The translations under genes and the position numbers were made by a program. The notes under the pieces are model-generated. The model saw only the letters and a list, made by a program, of their open reading frames with translations. It had not been told where the DNA came from and did not search any database. From a virus: a stretch of 64,000 bases of DNA. Location: IMG/VR virus record IMGVR_UViG_3300021962_000028, positions 1 to 64,000 of that record; one strand, written 5' to 3'. This document shows positions 41,669 through 49,979 of the stretch, piece by piece (position 1 is the stretch's first letter; each line of letters opens with the position of its first letter).

Positions 41669-42412
41669 ATGACTGAAAGAAGAAAAAAAGGTACAACTCA
41701 AACCCCAAAAGAAAGTGAGTATAAACCAACAATGTCTAAAAAAGAACTAATATCACAAATTATTAAGAAAAAGACCAAAGAAAAATTCTTAACAACTAAT
41801 CAGAAAAAATATTACGATACGTTAACGTCAAGTGAAATCACAGTTTGTTCAGGACCCGCTGGAGTTGGTAAAAGTTATATTACGATGAAAGCCGCGATTG
41901 ATTTAATTGCGGACCCTACAACCCCTTACGAAAAAATTATTATTGTTAGACCCGCGGTTGAGGCGGAGGAGAAATTAGGGTCGTTACCAGGGAATGTTGA
42001 AGAGAAACTAGACCCATATATTTTTCCATCTTATTATTTGTTAAATAAAATTATCGGTAAAGAAGCAAGAGAAAAACTTAAAGAGATTGAAGTTATCGAA
42101 GTTTTTGCTTTGGCGTATATGAGAGGTATGAACATCGACAACTCTATATTAATATTTGAAGAAGGACAAAACGCGTCACCAAGTCAAATGAAACTTCTTT
42201 TAACAAGAATTGGATTTAATAGTAAATTTTTTATATCAGGGGATGTTGAACAATCTGACAAATACCGAAATAAAACCCAAAGTGGATTATGGGACGCAAT
42301 TGAGAAATTTAGAGACTCAGGAGGAATTTCAATATTTGAATTTAAAGATAAGAATGATATAGTAAGAAACCCTTTAATTACTAAAATTTTAGAAAAATAC
42401 GAAGAACAATGA
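41669..42412 (+). CDS. phoH: PhoH-family ATPase
   Basis: 247 residues. Walker A SGPAGVGKSY (GPAGVGKS at 62-69), the RPAVEAEEKLGSLPG segment, and Walker B LIFEEGQN (161-168) followed by LLTRIGFNSKFFISGD are the PhoH signature. The family is a P-loop helicase/ATPase related to the motor of SF1 enzymes and is a common phage gene; the phage role is not settled, with RNA handling suggested. The N-terminal 40 residues are basic. The next gene overlaps by 4 nt (ATGA). Confidence 0.9.
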   Translation: MTERRKKGTTQTPKESEYKPTMSKKELISQIIKKKTKEKFLTTNQKKYYDTLTSSEITVCSGPAGVGKSYITMKAAIDLIADPTTPYEKIIIVRPAVEAEEKLGSLPGNVEEKLDPYIFPSYYLLNKIIGKEAREKLKEIEVIEVFALAYMRGMNIDNSILIFEEGQNASPSQMKLLLTRIGFNSKFFISGDVEQSDKYRNKTQSGLWDAIEKFRDSGGISIFEFKDKNDIVRNPLITKILEKYEEQ

Positions 42413-43020
42413 GAATAGGTATCGAGATTAATGGTGTTTTAAGAGATACGATTGGTAAACTAGAAATGGTTTATAAAAAATATTTAATGGATAAAACTGA
42501 TGGGATGGAAGAAGATGAAAACCCATTTGAGTATGGTATGAATCTTCCTGTTACAAGTTTAAACTTAAGAGACCATTTTACGTTTAGAGATGATGAAGAA
42601 TTCTTCTCATTTCTTTACGATGAATTTCCTATGGAAATCTTTGGTCACGCAGGTTCTACCGAAACAATGACATTCAATGACTTTAACGAATTTTATGTTG
42701 AGTTTAGGAGTAATCACGATATTGTAGTGGTTTCTGATGAAATTGGTAAATCAAAACCTGCATCATTATTTTTTCTATCTAAATTTGGTTGTTTAACTGA
42801 AAAAGTAAAATTTTATAGTAATACCACAATAAATTCAATGTGGGATGAAATAGACCTTTTACTTACATCAAATCCTGACTTATTATTAGACTATCCAAAA
42901 AATAAAATTATTGTTAAATTTAACACAGACTACAATAAAGATATTAAAATGGAACACGAAATATCGTCAATAAAAGAACTAAAAGAAAAAATAAATCAAA
43001 TATATGGGACCAATGCTTAA
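42409..43020 (+). CDS. HAD-fold 5'-nucleotidase-like protein with degenerate motif I
   Basis: 203 residues. The start RIGIEINGVLRDTIGKLE matches the phage/bacterial 5'(3')-deoxyribonucleotidase-like start (family form IDIDGVL), but the nucleophile Asp and the general acid Asp are Glu6 and Asn8 here. Later segments IVVVSDEIGKSKPASLFFL and TSNPDLLLDYP fit motifs II-IV. Loss of both motif I acids predicts no phosphatase activity. It overlaps phoH at its start (ATGA) and the next gene at its end, so it is translated in this operon. Confidence 0.6.
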   Translation: MRIGIEINGVLRDTIGKLEMVYKKYLMDKTDGMEEDENPFEYGMNLPVTSLNLRDHFTFRDDEEFFSFLYDEFPMEIFGHAGSTETMTFNDFNEFYVEFRSNHDIVVVSDEIGKSKPASLFFLSKFGCLTEKVKFYSNTTINSMWDEIDLLLTSNPDLLLDYPKNKIIVKFNTDYNKDIKMEHEISSIKELKEKINQIYGTNA

Positions 43021-43288
43021 GATAATGAACGAACACTATTTCTTAGATATCGACGAAATAGACAAATATATTCAAATTGAACCTAAAGAACCATTATCAG
43101 GTTATACAGGTGAAAATCACATTAGTATCGTAAAATACGAAACAGTTAAATTAATGTTAGAGATATTGATGGATGAGCAGGAGGAAATTGATGAAACTTT
43201 AGGTCACAAAGCTTCTTCCAATTTATCAATACCGTTTAAACTCGCGTTTAACACATTAATCAGTAAAAAAATCTTAAAATCATTTTAA
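43004..43288 (+). CDS. Small acidic protein of unknown function (94 aa)
   Basis: 94 residues. Three in-frame ATGs are possible (43004, 43013, 43025). The last gives MNEHYFLDIDEIDKYIQ, which looks like a natural N-terminus; the first overlaps the upstream gene by 17 nt. The middle is acidic helical (LMLEILMDEQEEIDETLG). No motif is recognised. Confidence 0.45.
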   Translation: MGPMLKIMNEHYFLDIDEIDKYIQIEPKEPLSGYTGENHISIVKYETVKLMLEILMDEQEEIDETLGHKASSNLSIPFKLAFNTLISKKILKSF

Positions 43289-43291
43289 ATT

Positions 43292-44350
43292 ATGGAACAA
43301 AATAGAATATTAAAACTACAAAAATCAATCGAGAATTTACAAAGTAAATCATCGAGAATTTACCTATTTGTACAGGATACTAAAGGTAATCCTAGAGCTT
43401 CGGTAAGATACATATATCAAATGGGTATGGCGTTAAAAAATAACGGGTTTAACCCAATCATTTTACACGAAAAGCCTGAATATGTCGGAGTTGCTGAGTG
43501 GTTAGGACCTGAATATATGGAACTACCTCATAAACCAATTGAAGGTCAGAATTTAGAGATTTCTCCTGAAGATTTTTTAATTATTCCTGAAATCTTTGGA
43601 TTTATTATGGAACAAGTTAAAGATTTACCTTGTGCTAAAATCGTACTTTGTCAAGCGTATGACCATATGATGGAAACCCTCCAACCTGGATTTGGGTGGA
43701 CAAACTACGGGTTCTACAAATGTATTACAACATCTGAATTCCAAAAAGATTATATCTCTTCAATTATGAGAGGTGTTAGTACTGACGTTCTTCCATTATA
43801 TATTGATGAGAAGTTTAAACCTACAAGCACCACTCAAAAACCAATCGTTGCGGTACATTCAAGAGACCAAAGAAAAACATTAAACTTTATTAAATCATTC
43901 TATTTAAAATTCCCTCAATATAGATGGATTACATTTAGAGATATGAGAGGATTAACTGAGGATGAATTCGCGAATAGTCTACAAGAGTGTTTTTTGAGTG
44001 TTTGGATTGACGAAACTAGCGGATTCGGGACGTTCCCAATGGAATCTATGAAATGTGGTGTACCAGTAATTGGTAAAATACCAAGTTTATTCCCTCATTG
44101 GATTAACGAAGATAACGGTTTGTGGTTATCGGAAGAAACTAAATTAACCGACTTTACCGCTGACTTTATTCAAAATTGGTTAGAGGATAATATCAAACCT
44201 GAACTATATACTGAAATGGAGAAAACTGTTTCATCTCTATCAAGTAAGGAGACTTTCGAAACTAGTGTTACTAAATTTTTCACAGATTATTTAGAGACAA
44301 GATACGAATCATTTAACGAACAATTAACAAAATTAAAAACTGAAGAATAA
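43292..44350 (+). CDS. GT-B glycosyltransferase-like protein
   Basis: 352 residues. RIYLFVQDTKGNPRASVRYIYQM and NNGFNPIILHEKPEY form an N-terminal Rossmann half. IVAVHSRDQRKTLNFIKSF and FLSVWIDETSGFGTFPMESMKCGVPVIG form the donor half, where E-T-S-G-F-G-x-x-P-x-E is the usual GT4-type donor motif. The C-terminal helix (YTEMEKTVSSLSSKETF) fits the cross-over helix. It is 3 nt after the small acidic gene and 1 nt before the next transferase. Confidence 0.7.
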   Translation: MEQNRILKLQKSIENLQSKSSRIYLFVQDTKGNPRASVRYIYQMGMALKNNGFNPIILHEKPEYVGVAEWLGPEYMELPHKPIEGQNLEISPEDFLIIPEIFGFIMEQVKDLPCAKIVLCQAYDHMMETLQPGFGWTNYGFYKCITTSEFQKDYISSIMRGVSTDVLPLYIDEKFKPTSTTQKPIVAVHSRDQRKTLNFIKSFYLKFPQYRWITFRDMRGLTEDEFANSLQECFLSVWIDETSGFGTFPMESMKCGVPVIGKIPSLFPHWINEDNGLWLSEETKLTDFTADFIQNWLEDNIKPELYTEMEKTVSSLSSKETFETSVTKFFTDYLETRYESFNEQLTKLKTEE

Positions 44351-44351
44351 T

Positions 44352-45155
44352 ATGGAAAATACTTTTAACTTATCTGTAATACTACCAATCAAAACGGCAA
44401 CTGCAAAAGATTTTGACGAGTTTTTTGAAAAAGCAATCAAATCTGTATCAGAACAACAAACAAGTGTAAATGAGTTAGTTATTGTTCATACTGATGAAGA
44501 ACTATTAACCAAAAAAATAACTGAATATGATTTTGGAAACTTAAACGTAAAAAAATTAGTTTGGTCTGACGAAGCTAATTTTGCAAACCAAGTTAATTTT
44601 GGTATTTCACAATCAGAATCTGAATGGGTTTCAATTTTAGAATTTGACGATGAATACTCAAGCATTTGGTTTAAAAATGTGAAAAAATATTCTGAAATTT
44701 ATAAAGACGTTTCAGCATTTTTACCCATCGTTATTGATGTAGACGAAAAAGGAACATTCGCTGGTTTCACTAATGAAGCAACTTTCGCTCAAAACTTTTC
44801 ACAAGAGATTGGATTTTTGACTAACGAAACACTACAAGAATATCAAAACTTCCAAACTTCAGGAATGGCGTTTAAGAAAAGTTTAGTTAATGATTTTGGT
44901 GGTATTAAATCTAATTTTAAATTAACCTTTGTTTACGAATTTTTATTAAGACTGACATTTAATTCTGTACGAGTAATGACTATCCCGAAAATCGGGTATA
45001 AACACATTAACCTTAGAGAAGGGTCAATCTTTTGGAATCATAAATATGGTGCTGATAAATTATCCGAAAATGAGGTTAAGTTTTGGATAGACTCGGCTAA
45101 AAAAGAATACTTTTTCGCTGATGAAAGGCCATTAAATTATGAACCACAAGTTTAA
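44352..45155 (+). CDS. GT2-like glycosyltransferase
   Basis: 267 residues. NLSVILPIKTATAKDFDEFF, then a strand-helix SVNELVIVHTDEELL, and WVSILEFDDEYSSIWF (FDDE as acid site) fit GT-A/GT2. FQTSGMAFKKSLVNDFGG is the usual acceptor loop. The C-terminal KIGYKHINLREGSIFWNHKYG carries an H-x-x-R pair. It is the last transferase of the plus-strand set; its stop overlaps the sigma-like gene start (TAATG). Confidence 0.65.
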   Translation: MENTFNLSVILPIKTATAKDFDEFFEKAIKSVSEQQTSVNELVIVHTDEELLTKKITEYDFGNLNVKKLVWSDEANFANQVNFGISQSESEWVSILEFDDEYSSIWFKNVKKYSEIYKDVSAFLPIVIDVDEKGTFAGFTNEATFAQNFSQEIGFLTNETLQEYQNFQTSGMAFKKSLVNDFGGIKSNFKLTFVYEFLLRLTFNSVRVMTIPKIGYKHINLREGSIFWNHKYGADKLSENEVKFWIDSAKKEYFFADERPLNYEPQV

Positions 45156-45910
45156 TGCAACTCACAACAAATGAATTAAGTGGGAACACAGAAAGTATTG
45201 AATCTAAAAAACGAGGAAGGAAGACAACACAAACGAACTATTTTGACGTACGAGAAGAAAATGCGGTTAGATTGTTTTTGGTTGAGCCTTCTTGGGAAGT
45301 AAGAAATAAGATTTATAATGAATACTTAAGAGACCCTTTAGACAAAATGATATCGTCGATTATTAGACGGTATAAACTCTATCGAAAAGATATGGACTTC
45401 ACAGAAATCCATACAGATACACATTCTTTTTTGATGACTAAAATTGAGAAATTTAAACCGTCAAAAGAAAAGAAAGCGTATTCCTATTTCGGTACTATCT
45501 GTAAAAACTATTTAATGGGTCAAATCATAAAAGACCAAAAAGAATTAAATAGAAAGATTTCATATGAGGACATTTCTTCGTCGTTAGAAGAAAATGTAAA
45601 ATTTTCATACTCTATAGATAATGAAGATGTTGACGCTACAATGGTAATTGAGAAGTTTAAACAGGAATTAAAAACATTTATAGATACCGAAAGTTTAAAT
45701 GATAACGAAACAAAATTAGGATATGCGTTAATTGATTTGTTCGACAACTATGAAGAGATTTTTATGGGGGCCGATAACAATAAGTTCAATAAAAACGTAA
45801 TCCTACTTTCATTACGAGAGATGACTAATTTATCAACGAAAGAAATTAGGAACTCGATGAAAAAATATAAGAAATTATACGGTAGTATTATAGGTATCAT
45901 TCTAAAATAA
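45155..45910 (+). CDS. gp55-like late sigma factor
   Basis: 251 residues. A basic KKRGRK segment near the N-terminus is AT-hook-like. Residues about 60-130 resemble sigma region 2: DKMISSIIRRYKLYRKDMDF, then LMTKIEKFKPSKEKKAYSYFGTICKNYLMGQIIKD, the characteristic YSYFGTI-type core helix. A C-terminal helix pair (LREMTNLSTKEIRNSMKKYKK) fits region 4. In T4, gp55 redirects host RNA polymerase to late promoters (TATAAATA). A matching octamer family upstream of the structural genes here supports this role. Confidence 0.7.
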   Translation: MQLTTNELSGNTESIESKKRGRKTTQTNYFDVREENAVRLFLVEPSWEVRNKIYNEYLRDPLDKMISSIIRRYKLYRKDMDFTEIHTDTHSFLMTKIEKFKPSKEKKAYSYFGTICKNYLMGQIIKDQKELNRKISYEDISSSLEENVKFSYSIDNEDVDATMVIEKFKQELKTFIDTESLNDNETKLGYALIDLFDNYEEIFMGADNNKFNKNVILLSLREMTNLSTKEIRNSMKKYKKLYGSIIGIILK

Positions 45911-45921
45911 ACGTTATAAGG

Positions 45922-45929
45922 TATTTATA
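45922..45929 (+). promoter_or_regulatory. TATTTATA motif close to a start codon
   Basis: TATTTATA on the plus strand, only 3 nt before the ATG at 45933. If it is a -10 box, transcripts would start at or after the ATG, so either the start codon lies downstream or this copy has another role. Confidence 0.3.
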
Positions 45930-45932
45930 GAT

Positions 45933-46304
45933 ATGAGTAGACCTAAGAAAAAAGAAATAAAATTTACAAAAGACTCTGTTCTAACAATTTTACAAGAAGT
46001 GTATAATGAAATTGTGGAACAGAGAAATACTGCATTAAGAATTCAAAATAAAATGTTGGCATTAATGAAAGATGCTGAGGATATGCAGACAATTGGACCA
46101 ATCATTAAAGAACAACAAAAAATTATTAATGACTGCGTTGAGAAAAAATTATCATTATCTAAATTACAATCTTCAATTTGGGAAAAATCATCAAAAGAGA
46201 CAAGTGATTTCACTATCGATGATTTGGATGATGATTTAATGGAATCTCTAATTAGTAGAGATGTTGAAAAAGTAGACGACTCTTATAAATTAAATAAAAA
46301 ATAA
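45933..46304 (+). CDS. Coiled-coil protein of unknown function (123 aa)
   Basis: 123 residues, helical throughout. A Lys-rich N-terminus (SRPKKKEIKFTKDSV) is followed by heptad-like EVYNEIVEQRNTALRIQNKMLALMKD and an acidic tail (DDLDDDLMESLISRDVEKVDD). It follows the sigma factor gene by 22 nt. Position next to a gp55-like gene makes a gp33-like transcription co-factor thinkable, but I see no sequence support for that. Confidence 0.45.
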   Translation: MSRPKKKEIKFTKDSVLTILQEVYNEIVEQRNTALRIQNKMLALMKDAEDMQTIGPIIKEQQKIINDCVEKKLSLSKLQSSIWEKSSKETSDFTIDDLDDDLMESLISRDVEKVDDSYKLNKK

Positions 46305-46309
46305 TAGTT

Positions 46310-48205
46310 ATGGGATTTGATTTAGAAAGTGGTTACGCCAGTATTGAAAATAAAATGAAGGCATCGAGAACTTATCTTGATACTAAAATGGCGTCTATTG
46401 ATTTAGAAAAAAACTCTGGTGATAATTTAGAACAGGCAAAACAAAAAGTACTTTCAAGTATTGATAAAGTCAAAGACCAAAAGAAGAGATTTCAAAGACA
46501 GATGAAAACTCAAATGGACCAAATGTTAAGTATGGTTCAATTTAATGGAGGGTCTGGTTCATCAACAATGAATTATATTAAAACTAAGTTTATTCAAGCC
46601 GCTTTAAGAGTAGAACCTAAAATATTTGACATACTTAATAAAGAGACTATAAATGCTTTAGGGTGTTCCCAACAACAGGCATATTCCGCACAAACAATTT
46701 ATATCAAAGTTAAAAGTGTTGATTTACAAAGATTATTAACTCGTGACCCTGATGAAGAAGTTGCGGCAGTTGCTTATGAGAAAGTAGCCCCAACACCCAA
46801 TCAAATTCCATATTCAATGAACAGACAAATGTGGGAAAGGTTACAAGATTTAAATGTACCTCAACCATTTTATGGGCGTTCAGGACAGAAACTATTTGAT
46901 ATTAGTTATGTTCAACAAGATGGTAATGGTATTAGTGGTGATTTCTACAAAATAGATTTAGTTAATAAAACTGTGGGAATGAATAAAGTAGCCAATTTTA
47001 TTGTCGATTATTATCGAGCAGTAAAAATAATTGATACGGGTAATTTATTTCAACAACTGATGGACCAAATCTCAGGGGCGGTTTCTTTTGACGCTAAAGT
47101 AGGTTTTGGTCAGTTAGAGGAAGAAAATAAATTTATGTTAATTCTACAAAGAATCTTAGGTTTATGTTTTGACAGTGCTAGAGAGATTGATATTAGTGGT
47201 AATTCTAAAGTTGCCGAGTTAGATGGTATTGATGAATCTTTCTTTGAATTTACTGATATGGATTTGAGGTACATTAACGACACAATTTCTAATATACAAA
47301 ATGGGGTTGTTGAGTTTGAGGATTGTGAGAATGTAAAACTACCTGTAGACAGTCAGTCAATAATGAATTCGTTATTAAAGTTTAATAAATTAACCAAAAT
47401 TGAAGACGAACAAACTTTGGCAGAACAATTAACAGAAACTTTGACAGGTAATGAAAAATGGAAATTTTTAGTCCCTAATTCTGTAGACATTAATTTAAGT
47501 GTTGATTTAAGTTTCTTAACTAATTTACCTAAGGCTATTATGATGGCATTATTATCTCCTAAGGTATTATTACCATTATACATAATGGCAAAAGCTATTG
47601 GTCAGTTAAGTGGATATGCTATCGAAAGTCTAATGGACTTTATGAAGGCATTTAAAAAATATTGTATAAATATTATGTCTAAAATAGGTTCTTTATTTGT
47701 TCAAGAACTTTTTGAAATCATTAAAAAAGATATTATGAATCTTATTTCCCAAATTATTAAAGATTTGGCAAAAGAAAAGGTTCTTAAAAAATACGTTATG
47801 ATTTTAAAACTAATACAACTCATAATGATTATTGCGAAATTTGTCGACGACTGGAGAAAATGTAAGAGTGTTGTCGACGAAATACTTGCGTTACTTACAT
47901 TAGTCACACCTGATTTTGGTGGAGGTATTCCAGCCCCTTTATTAGCCGCCGCTCAATTGTTACAAGGGTCATCACCAACAAGAGCATTTATTAACGGTGT
48001 ATCCGAATGGCAAAAAGTAGGTTTACCTACGGGAGCAATGCCTGACGGAAGTCCTAATTTGGCGTTACAGGCGATGATGGGACAAATTAAAGGTCAAGCT
48101 CAAGAACAAGATGAGAACGGTAAAGTACAAATCTTTATGAAACCATTAACAGTTACTCCAGCTGGTACATTACCATCTGCAGATATATACGGAAAAGCAT
48201 TCTAA
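46310..48205 (+). CDS. Large structural protein, probably baseplate
   Basis: 631 residues. The N-terminal helical part (SIENKMKASRTYLDTKMAS, DQKKRFQRQMKTQMDQML) resembles a coiled coil. A central mixed domain follows. From about residue 400 hydrophobic helices appear (LPKAIMMALLSPKVLLPLY, KLIQLIMIIAKFV), and the C-terminus is flexible and Gly/Pro-rich. The family is not recognised. It precedes a gp5-like spike gene, so a baseplate hub or wedge role is probable. Confidence 0.5.
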   Translation: MGFDLESGYASIENKMKASRTYLDTKMASIDLEKNSGDNLEQAKQKVLSSIDKVKDQKKRFQRQMKTQMDQMLSMVQFNGGSGSSTMNYIKTKFIQAALRVEPKIFDILNKETINALGCSQQQAYSAQTIYIKVKSVDLQRLLTRDPDEEVAAVAYEKVAPTPNQIPYSMNRQMWERLQDLNVPQPFYGRSGQKLFDISYVQQDGNGISGDFYKIDLVNKTVGMNKVANFIVDYYRAVKIIDTGNLFQQLMDQISGAVSFDAKVGFGQLEEENKFMLILQRILGLCFDSAREIDISGNSKVAELDGIDESFFEFTDMDLRYINDTISNIQNGVVEFEDCENVKLPVDSQSIMNSLLKFNKLTKIEDEQTLAEQLTETLTGNEKWKFLVPNSVDINLSVDLSFLTNLPKAIMMALLSPKVLLPLYIMAKAIGQLSGYAIESLMDFMKAFKKYCINIMSKIGSLFVQELFEIIKKDIMNLISQIIKDLAKEKVLKKYVMILKLIQLIMIIAKFVDDWRKCKSVVDEILALLTLVTPDFGGGIPAPLLAAAQLLQGSSPTRAFINGVSEWQKVGLPTGAMPDGSPNLALQAMMGQIKGQAQEQDENGKVQIFMKPLTVTPAGTLPSADIYGKAF

Positions 48206-48206
48206 T

Positions 48207-48416
48207 ATGGACGGTAGAGATAGAGTTAACAATATTGTTAAAGAGATTAAGGATAGTACAAATAATGAATTGTTATTTGCATTAAATTTCCTTAACGAAG
48301 ATTACGAAAAAACAAAAGAAATGATTATAAACTTAACCAAACATTTAGATAGTATTGAAATTGTTTATAATAAAGTATTAAAAGAACACGAAAAGAGACA
48401 CAATGGATTTAAATAA
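48207..48416 (+). CDS. Small coiled-coil protein (69 aa)
   Basis: 69 residues, almost entirely helical (RVNNIVKEIKDSTNNELLFA, LNEDYEKTKEMIINLTKHL). Starts 1 nt after the previous gene and overlaps the spike gene start by 14 nt. It could be a chaperone or small baseplate helper; no motif recognised. Confidence 0.45.
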   Translation: MDGRDRVNNIVKEIKDSTNNELLFALNFLNEDYEKTKEMIINLTKHLDSIEIVYNKVLKEHEKRHNGFK

Positions 48417-49950
48417 AAATAGAATTTTATGGTTTGCGAAAGTTAAAGACGTAAATGACCCGTTAATGCTTAATAGAGTTAGGGTTGATTTTGGTACTAA
48501 AAATAACGAATCAATTTTAAATGCAATACCAAATACTAAAAATGGTAAAGAGACTAAAGAAGGTGGTGATTTAAAACCTGAATTCAAATGGACTGAGATT
48601 GATTCATTCTGTTGTCTACCATTATTACCGTTATATCTAAACGTAACCCCTAAAAAAAATGAATCGGTTAACGTTATCTTCCCTGATAATGAATACCAAT
48701 ATGATGAACAATATTATATTCAAGGGTCTGTTACATCACCATTAACAGTTTATAACGAAAATTTCAACGCTCAAAGAATGTTCGCATCTAAGAACAGACT
48801 TGAGTCTCCAAAATTATTAAAAAATCCATTAAATAACGAATATTATATTACAAAAACTAAGGGTGTATTCATCGAACCTGAAGATATTGGTTTAATGGGT
48901 AGAGGAACTACAGATATTGTAATTAAAGACCGACACGTATTACTTAGAGCGGGTAAAAGTACAACAATGCCCGATAACCCAAATAAAGAAATTAACGCAA
49001 AGACAACTAGAAGTTTTATACAATTATCAGATTTTAATCAAAGAGAAGTTGCGTTACCTAATTCAGAATCAACTAGATTCCAAGAAAGTGTTTCATTTAC
49101 TAAGACACTTATTGAATGGAATGTTACAAACCCTGAAAATGCCGAGAATAAATTTAATTATATTGTTAGTCTTTATCGACTACCTGAAAAAGGTAAGAAA
49201 GAATATAATACTCAAAATATGACAATAGACACTGATGTGTTGAATGATGATAAATCTTTAATTTTTAGAATGCAGTTTTCCGCCGAAGGAGTTTTTGATT
49301 TAACTCAAAAAATTATTAAGTTTATTGGACAATGTAATGACGGTGAAATTAATATAACTCCTTATCCAATAACTAAATTGGAAAATCAATTTCCATTATT
49401 TGTAAGACCTTCTCCTGAAACTTTAAAATATATGGAATCCCCGTCATCAGGTGTTGAATTCTCAAATGTAACTGCAATTGCGTTAGCCATTGACTATAAG
49501 GCGTTAAAAAACGGTACTGGTCTTATCTATTCTAAAGATAAAATAGGACAACAATTTGAACTCGTAAAAGATGTTCAAAAACAAAAAGAGATTAAGAATG
49601 ACGCACCTATCACTTATAATATTACGGGAGCGGATAAATTATTATTTCTATCTCACGAAAGTAGGATTACAGGTAAAGAACAAATTGTTTTAGATGAAAC
49701 AACTATATACGGTATTGAACAAAATTATCTTATCTCTAACGTACTACCAAATACAGATGCTATGGTTAGGGGGGACGAATTAATGAAGTTTATGAACTTA
49801 GTAGTTAGGTTTTTATCCTCTCACGTACACGCATTTCACGGTATGCCACCAGTACCTGTTTCACAGGATGGTACTAACATTTCTGATATCTTTCAAAAAT
49901 TGGCAACCGCCCCTGAGATAATTCTTAATCAAAATATCAGAATTAATTAA
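48403..49950 (+). CDS. Baseplate spike/hub protein with gp5-like OB fold
   Basis: 515 residues. The N-terminal WFAKVKDVNDPLMLNRVRVDF, then LPLLPLYLNVTPKKNESVNV, then QYYIQGSV, have the OB-fold order of the gp5/VgrG/gpV family. The middle is beta-rich. Near the C-terminus (about residues 471-478) there is SSHVHAFHGMPPVPVS, with an HxHxxH cluster that could bind metal at a spike tip, as HxH does in other phage spikes (family knowledge). The product would puncture the outer membrane. Intact lysozyme motifs are not seen, so peptidoglycan digestion would need another protein. Confidence 0.6.
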   Translation: MDLNKNRILWFAKVKDVNDPLMLNRVRVDFGTKNNESILNAIPNTKNGKETKEGGDLKPEFKWTEIDSFCCLPLLPLYLNVTPKKNESVNVIFPDNEYQYDEQYYIQGSVTSPLTVYNENFNAQRMFASKNRLESPKLLKNPLNNEYYITKTKGVFIEPEDIGLMGRGTTDIVIKDRHVLLRAGKSTTMPDNPNKEINAKTTRSFIQLSDFNQREVALPNSESTRFQESVSFTKTLIEWNVTNPENAENKFNYIVSLYRLPEKGKKEYNTQNMTIDTDVLNDDKSLIFRMQFSAEGVFDLTQKIIKFIGQCNDGEINITPYPITKLENQFPLFVRPSPETLKYMESPSSGVEFSNVTAIALAIDYKALKNGTGLIYSKDKIGQQFELVKDVQKQKEIKNDAPITYNITGADKLLFLSHESRITGKEQIVLDETTIYGIEQNYLISNVLPNTDAMVRGDELMKFMNLVVRFLSSHVHAFHGMPPVPVSQDGTNISDIFQKLATAPEIILNQNIRIN

Positions 49951-49958
49951 TTCTTTGA

Positions 49959-49966
49959 TATTTATA
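49959..49966 (+). promoter_or_regulatory. TATTTATA late-promoter-like motif
   Basis: TATTTATA on the plus strand, 13 nt before the ATG at 49980. Confidence 0.5.
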
Positions 49967-49979
49967 GGTAAAAGAATTA

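Noticed and set aside
45933-46304. gp33-like late co-activator
   Set aside because: Only the position next to the sigma factor suggests it; there is no sequence pattern to support it.
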